A DNA stretch of 8,292 nucleotides from CF-113 sp035308345 (GTDB lineage Bacteria; Chloroflexota; Ktedonobacteria; Ktedonobacterales; Ktedonobacteraceae). Below the pieces are notes generated by a model. That model saw only the letters and a list, made by a program, of their open reading frames with translations. It ran no database searches and was not told the origin of the DNA. The stretch spans positions 1-8,292 of the forward strand of contig DATGGW010000316.1 of assembly GCA_035308345.1 (NCBI GenBank), written 5' to 3'. Made by a program: the position numbers and the translations under genes. Shown here one piece after another: positions 5,225-8,292 of this stretch (within the stretch, counting starts at the first letter, position 1; the number at the start of each line of letters is the position of its first letter).

Positions 5225-6154
5225 TCAGTGCATCTGCACGCGCTTTGCGCTGGCACTGTGACTGACCAGTTCAGCCGGGACGATGCGCGATACCTGTCGT
5301 CCCAGCGACTTATGTGCGGTGATGATCGGGCGGCCAATGCGCTTTTTCCCATTGAGGCGCGCGCGATAGGCGGCATGCAAGATATACTCGGCCACGCTGG
5401 CCACCTTGCGCGGCACACCGTAGAAGCTTGGGAAATCGTTGATATCTACCAGCATCAAACCCTGCGGCGTTTCCAGCACGTCCACGCCATAGAGGTCAAG
5501 GCCAAACACCTGTCCGACGCGCCGCGCCAGCTTGAGCATTTCGCTGCTCACCGCAATCTCCGTCTCCTGCACCTCTCCATGCAGGGGCGAACTTTTCACG
5601 ATGGCATGCACTTCCTGCCCGGTGACATACAATTTTATATCGTAGCCCGTGTTCTCAACATAGCGCATCGCCAGGTAATAGCTGTCAGCGTCGAGCGCCA
5701 AATTCTCCATCTCTTCATATGTTCGCACCAGGTGTATATCCTGCAGCGAGGTGCCATTGCTGGGTTTCACCACCACCGGGTACAGGTCACGCGGCACATT
5801 CACCAGCGCGCGGTAATGCCCTACAAAATAGGTCGTTGGCACGGGTAGACCGCAGGCCTGCGCGAAAGCCACCGCAACCGCCTTATCGCGCACCAGTCGT
5901 ATAGCGCGCGAATTGTTAATCGTCGGGATACCAACCGCTTCCGCCGCCTCCAGAATGGTTAAACCCGGACCATCCGAAACCGTTTTCAGCACGAAGGCAT
6001 CATAATTGGTGAGTGAGAGATCGGTCAGGCTGGTCACGGCTGCATACGGCTGTAAAACATCGATCTCATGACCCCATTGTTTTAACTGGTCCGCCACTAC
6101 TATTGGCATCGGCTTAGTCGCATATTTCTCTTCGAGGATAAAGCAGAAGCGCAC
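5225..6154 (-). CDS. ATP-grasp family ligase/kinase of unknown substrate (RimK/ITPK-like)
   Basis: Predicted 309 aa from a GTG start. The N-terminal third (1-90) is a small alpha/beta pre-ATP-grasp domain (VRFCFILEEKY, KQWGHEIDVL, YDAFVLKT). The ATP-grasp core follows: RLVRDK (86-91), YPVVVKPSNGTSLQDI (125-140) with nucleotide-binding Lys130 and a glycine/serine loop, YDIKLYV (171-177), LYGVDVL (221-227) and VDINDFPSFYGVP (236-248) with metal-binding Asp237 and Asn239. All core residues for ATP and magnesium appear intact. The DIN-x-FP-x-x-x-GVP ending resembles inositol-trisphosphate kinases and some RimK-like ligases, whereas RimK and LysX have other sequences here. The C-terminal 45 residues are basic and not part of the core. 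It may ligate an amino acid to a carboxylate or phosphorylate a small molecule. No partner gene identifies the substrate. Confidence 0.85.
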   Translation of the reverse strand: MRFCFILEEKYATKPMPIVVADQLKQWGHEIDVLQPYAAVTSLTDLSLTNYDAFVLKTVSDGPGLTILEAAEAVGIPTINNSRAIRLVRDKAVAVAFAQACGLPVPTTYFVGHYRALVNVPRDLYPVVVKPSNGTSLQDIHLVRTYEEMENLALDADSYYLAMRYVENTGYDIKLYVTGQEVHAIVKSSPLHGEVQETEIAVSSEMLKLARRVGQVFGLDLYGVDVLETPQGLMLVDINDFPSFYGVPRKVASVAEYILHAAYRARLNGKKRIGRPIITAHKSLGRQVSRIVPAELVSHSASAKRVQMH

Positions 6155-6162
6155 GGTGTATT

Positions 6163-6168
6163 CCTCCT
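6163..6168 (-). promoter_or_regulatory. AGGAGG ribosome site deciding the GTG start at 6154
   Basis: AGGAGG lies 8 bases before GTG (6154-6152), an ideal distance. A TTG at 6208 would add 18 residues that translate through this site and the AT-rich upstream region; it is rejected. A possible -10 TATACT (6201-6196) for this gene lies just upstream, without a good -35. Confidence 0.78.
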
Positions 6169-6232
6169 CATATATTGTACTGTTCTGTAGAGAATAGTAT
6201 ACTCCCAATTTGATTTGCAGAATAGGAGGTGG

Positions 6233-6263
6233 TTCACAATTCAGGCCAAAAACATGCTATAAT
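6233..6263 (+). promoter_or_regulatory. Strong promoter upstream of prfA
   Basis: A perfect extended -10, TGCTATAAT (6255-6263), with a -35-like TTCACA (6233-6238; five of six) at a slightly long spacing of 19. The start point would be near 6270-6271. It is back to back with the ATP-grasp gene promoter region and would give prfA a leader of about 275 nt. Confidence 0.65.
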
Positions 6264-6270
6264 ACATCCC

Positions 6271-6342
6271 ATGAAGCCAGCTATGCGCACCACAATTGCA
6301 TACCGCATCACCACAGAACGCTACCTGCTTGCCGCCGGGTAG
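6271..6342 (+). CDS. Possible 23-codon leaderless leader peptide
   Basis: ATG at 6271 falls where the strong upstream promoter should start transcription, seven bases beyond the -10. The frame reads MKPAMRTTIAYRITTERYLL then AAG and TAG (6340-6342). There is no ribosome site, so translation would be leaderless. The stop codon lies inside a G/C stem-loop cluster, as in leader-peptide attenuators. A chance frame of this size is quite possible; there are no runs of one amino acid that would name an effector. Confidence 0.25.
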   Translation: MKPAMRTTIAYRITTERYLLAAG

Positions 6343-6369
6343 CGGCGCGTTTTCACGCCTCGCACCGCT
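6331..6369 (+). promoter_or_regulatory. Mutually exclusive G/C stem-loops in the prfA leader
   Basis: GCCGC (6331-6335) can pair with GCGGC (6342-6346). The overlapping GGCGCG (6344-6349) can instead pair, with one mismatch, with CACGCC (6354-6359) around a TTTT loop. AGCGG (6341-6345) can also pair with CCGCT (6365-6369). Competing stems at the end of a short ORF suggest an attenuator, but stems are short and no long T-run follows. Confidence 0.3.
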
Positions 6370-6545
6370 CCACACACGGAATTTAGAGAAATAACCTGTA
6401 TACGCACGAAAATTGCATGATTTCATCCGCTCCGGCATGCCACAAAATATGGTACGATGTTAAAAAAGAAGTAGCAGCCTGTCACTTGCGCGCAGGCTTC
6501 TCAGGCGGATGAGATAATGAGGAGAATGTAGGAGAACCCACACCT
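6370..6545 (+). other. Rest of the prfA leader: second promoter candidate, hairpin and tandem ribosome sites
   Basis: An extended -10-like TGGTACGAT (6450-6458) could be a second promoter, without a clear -35. AGCCTG (6476-6481) and CAGGCT (6493-6498) form a 6-bp stem with an 11-nt loop just before the ribosome site. Two AGGAG boxes (6520-6524 and 6530-6534) follow; the nearer one is 11 bases before the prfA ATG. No coding frame is supported here. Confidence 0.4.
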
Positions 6546-7643
6546 ATGGATTTAATGGAAAAGCTTGCCAGCCTTGCGCAACGCTACGAAGAACTGAATA
6601 AACTTATGGCCCGGCAGGATGTTCTCGATGATATCCCGCTGTTACAACGCTATGGCCGCGAACACGCCGAACTGGAAGAGGTCGTGCAGATATACCATGA
6701 GCTAAACGACAATGACCGGCAGATCACCGAAGCGCAGGAGATGTACGACGCCAGCGATGAGCCGGAAATACGCGACCTGGCCTACGAAGAAATGGAACGC
6801 CTCAAGCAGCACAAAGAAAAACTACTCGAAGAGGTCAAAGTTTCCCTGCTGCCCAAAGATATCATGGATGATAAAAATGCAATCGTCACTATCCAGGGCG
6901 GCGCGGGCGGTGACGAGGCCGCGCTTTTCGCGGGCGAACTCTTCCGCATGTATAGCCGCTATGCCGATAACAAACACTGGAAAATCGAAATACTGGATAG
7001 CAACGAGACGGCCGGGGGAGGCATCAAGGATATCACCTTCGAGGTCAGAGGCAGGGGCGCGTACAGCCGCATGAAATACGAGGGCGGCACGCATCGCGTG
7101 CAGCGCGTTCCCGTTACCGAGGCCAATGGGCGTATTCACACTTCGACCGCTAAAGTCATCGTGCTGCCAGAGGCCGACGATGATATCAATATCGAGATCA
7201 AAGATACCGATATCCGCGTCGATGTCTACCGTTCCACCGGACATGGTGGGCAGAGCGTCAACACGACCGATTCCGCCGTGCGCATTACACACCTGCCCAC
7301 CGGCCTGGTCGTCACCTGCCAGGATGAAAAATCACAACTGAAGAATAAATTAAAGGCTCTTTCTGTGCTCAAGTCTCGACTGTGGGACTTAGAAGAGGCT
7401 CGCAGACAGGATGAGCTGAGCAAATCGCGGCGTTCGCAGGTGCAGACCGGCGACCGCAGCGAGAAGATTCGCACGTATAACTACCCACAGGACCGCGTGA
7501 CCGACCATCGCATCGGCTATACACGCCATAATCTACCCGGTGTGCTCAATGGTGAGCTGGATGAGTTCATTGATAACCTGATCACAGTCGATCAGGCAGA
7601 CAAGTTGCAACACCTGTTTGAGACTGAGGCAATCGCGAAGTAA
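6546..7643 (+). CDS. prfA: Peptide chain release factor 1 (RF1)
   Basis: Predicted 365 aa, full length for RF1. It recognises UAA and UAG in the ribosomal A site and triggers release of the finished protein. Visible domains: an N-terminal helical domain (1-105); a core with QGGAGGDEA (117-125) and FEVRGRGAYSRMKYEGGTHRVQRVP (165-189 region); the stop-codon tripeptide PVT (189-191), the RF1-type P-x-T rather than the SPF of RF2; and the catalytic GGQ (234-236) in TGHGGQSVNTTDSAVRITH (231-249). The C-terminal part holds RTYNYPQDRVTDHR (309-322), which is conserved. RF1 has Gln235 as target of the PrmC methyltransferase; prmC often lies next to prfA but is not seen here. Expression starts from the leader promoter upstream; the aminotransferase follows in the same direction. 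Confidence 0.97.
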   Translation: MDLMEKLASLAQRYEELNKLMARQDVLDDIPLLQRYGREHAELEEVVQIYHELNDNDRQITEAQEMYDASDEPEIRDLAYEEMERLKQHKEKLLEEVKVSLLPKDIMDDKNAIVTIQGGAGGDEAALFAGELFRMYSRYADNKHWKIEILDSNETAGGGIKDITFEVRGRGAYSRMKYEGGTHRVQRVPVTEANGRIHTSTAKVIVLPEADDDINIEIKDTDIRVDVYRSTGHGGQSVNTTDSAVRITHLPTGLVVTCQDEKSQLKNKLKALSVLKSRLWDLEEARRQDELSKSRRSQVQTGDRSEKIRTYNYPQDRVTDHRIGYTRHNLPGVLNGELDEFIDNLITVDQADKLQHLFETEAIAK

Positions 7644-7678
7644 GTTCGCAGCTGTGACCAGGAGTTTTATTATCGGTC

Positions 7679-7724
7679 GGCGCACTCGCTAAAAAACCTT
7701 TTTCTCGTTTTTAGTGGATGCGCC
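7679..7724 (+). terminator. Imperfect 46-bp inverted repeat between prfA and the aminotransferase gene
   Basis: GGCGCA (7679-7684) pairs with TGCGCC (7719-7724). Inside, CTAAAAA can pair with TTTTTAG around a T/C-rich loop, with small internal mismatches between the two stems. It could end prfA transcripts in part or act in the 5' region of the next gene, but it lacks a 3' T-run, so classic intrinsic termination is doubtful. Confidence 0.38.
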
Positions 7725-7753
7725 ACGAAGCAAATTTAAAGAAGGGGAATCGC

Positions 7754-8292
7754 ATGACACAACTGGTAATGGGGAAGAGTGAAATCTATGAACACGCTCT
7801 TCCAGAAATCAATCCCTCTTACAGATTGCTGCTTGGCCCTGGTCCATGCAACGTTGACCCGCGTATTTTGCGCATTGCCTCCGCGCCGCAGCTCGGCCAC
7901 ATCGATCCAGAATTTTTTGCCATATTGGAAGAGACCGCGCACTTGATGCGCCAGGTCTTCCAGACAAAGAACGACATGACGCTCTGCATCTCTGGCTCCG
8001 GTTTCTCCGGCGCGGAAGCCGTGCTCTCCAACCTGCTTGAAGAGGGCGATACGCTCATCGCTGGCAGCCTGGGCTTCTTCAGCGGCCAGATCGTAGAAAT
8101 CTCAGAACGCGCCGGGGCGACAGTGGTCAATCTCACAACAGAACTGGGCAAGCCACTCGCGCCTGAGACGCTCGAACAGGCTTTCAAGGAGCATCCCGAG
8201 GCTAAAATCTTCGCTACAGCCATAGCAGAGACCTCCACCGGACTCTGGCAGCCCTTAGAAGAGCTGGAGCGCATTACGCACGCTCACGGGGC
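7754..8292 (+). CDS. Class V aminotransferase, alanine/serine-glyoxylate type, 5' part only
   Basis: Reading from ATG 7754, 179 codons run off the window. Visible landmarks: YRLLLGPGPCNVDPR (23-37), the N-terminal substrate-side signature of AGT enzymes; LGHIDPEF (47-54) and VFQTKN (68-73); SGSGFSGAEAVLSNLLEEGDT (80-100), the cofactor phosphate-binding segment; and ETSTGLWQPLEEL (159-171). The PLP lysine lies outside the window. Family role: PLP-dependent transfer of an amino group from alanine or serine to glyoxylate, or related reactions of phosphonate or purine breakdown. The aromatic residue stacking on PLP (Trp in human AGT) appears as Phe in the GFFSGQ segment. AAGGGGA (7742-7748) supports the start. 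The substrate cannot be fixed from this half; prfA just upstream gives no clue. Confidence 0.9.
   Translation, partial: MTQLVMGKSEIYEHALPEINPSYRLLLGPGPCNVDPRILRIASAPQLGHIDPEFFAILEETAHLMRQVFQTKNDMTLCISGSGFSGAEAVLSNLLEEGDTLIAGSLGFFSGQIVEISERAGATVVNLTTELGKPLAPETLEQAFKEHPEAKIFATAIAETSTGLWQPLEELERITHAHG

Noticed and set aside
6822..7292. Minus-strand ORF of 156 codons within prfA
   Set aside because: It is antisense to the conserved RF1 core and has no start signal.

Overview
The window looks like a chromosomal segment of a Gram-positive-type or deep-branching bacterium with intermediate GC. Canonical AGGAGG-type ribosome sites, TGnTATAAT-type promoters, a zinc-finger Clp ATPase, and the style of the acyl-CoA dehydrogenase, ATP-grasp and class V aminotransferase proteins suggest Chloroflexota, possibly class Ktedonobacteria. 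This is an inference from protein style only; no rRNA or marker phylogeny was possible. No tRNA, rRNA, CRISPR array, insertion sequence or phage gene was seen.

Layout. (1) 1-350, minus strand: the start of a Clp/Hsp100 ATPase with an N-terminal CxxC...CxxC zinc finger, cut by the window edge. Its promoter (533-561) is flanked by two CIRCE-shaped inverted repeats (505-531 and 559-585), which suggests HrcA-like heat-shock repression. (2) 874-1221, plus strand: a 115-aa two-helix membrane protein with a Pro/Gln/Tyr-rich tail. (3) 1395-4392, plus strand: a three-gene cluster of an ACAD10/11-type acyl-CoA dehydrogenase, an ACAD10/11-type APH-fold kinase and a histidine phosphatase. (4) 4398-5132, minus strand: a lysine-rich protein with three amphipathic-helix repeats of 51-55 residues and a C-terminal membrane anchor. 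(5) 5225-6154, minus strand: an ATP-grasp ligase or kinase of unknown substrate. (6) 6233-7643, plus strand: a promoter, a structured leader with a possible 23-codon leaderless ORF, then prfA (release factor 1). (7) 7754 to the end, plus strand: the start of an alanine/serine-glyoxylate-type class V aminotransferase.

How the genes may work together. The most informative neighbourhood is the dehydrogenase-kinase pair. It matches, as separate genes, the two domains fused in animal ACAD11 and the LvaC/LvaA pair of Pseudomonas levulinate catabolism. In those systems a 4-hydroxyacyl-CoA is phosphorylated and the phosphate is then removed by the ACAD-fold enzyme. A similar 4-hydroxyacid route is the best hypothesis here, with the histidine phosphatase as a possible accessory. 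The remaining genes look independent: protein quality control, translation termination, glyoxylate/serine metabolism and two envelope-associated proteins of unknown role.

The most interesting leads are the split ACAD11-like module, the doubled CIRCE-like operators with a consistently altered half-site, the tail-anchored repeat protein, and the prfA leader.
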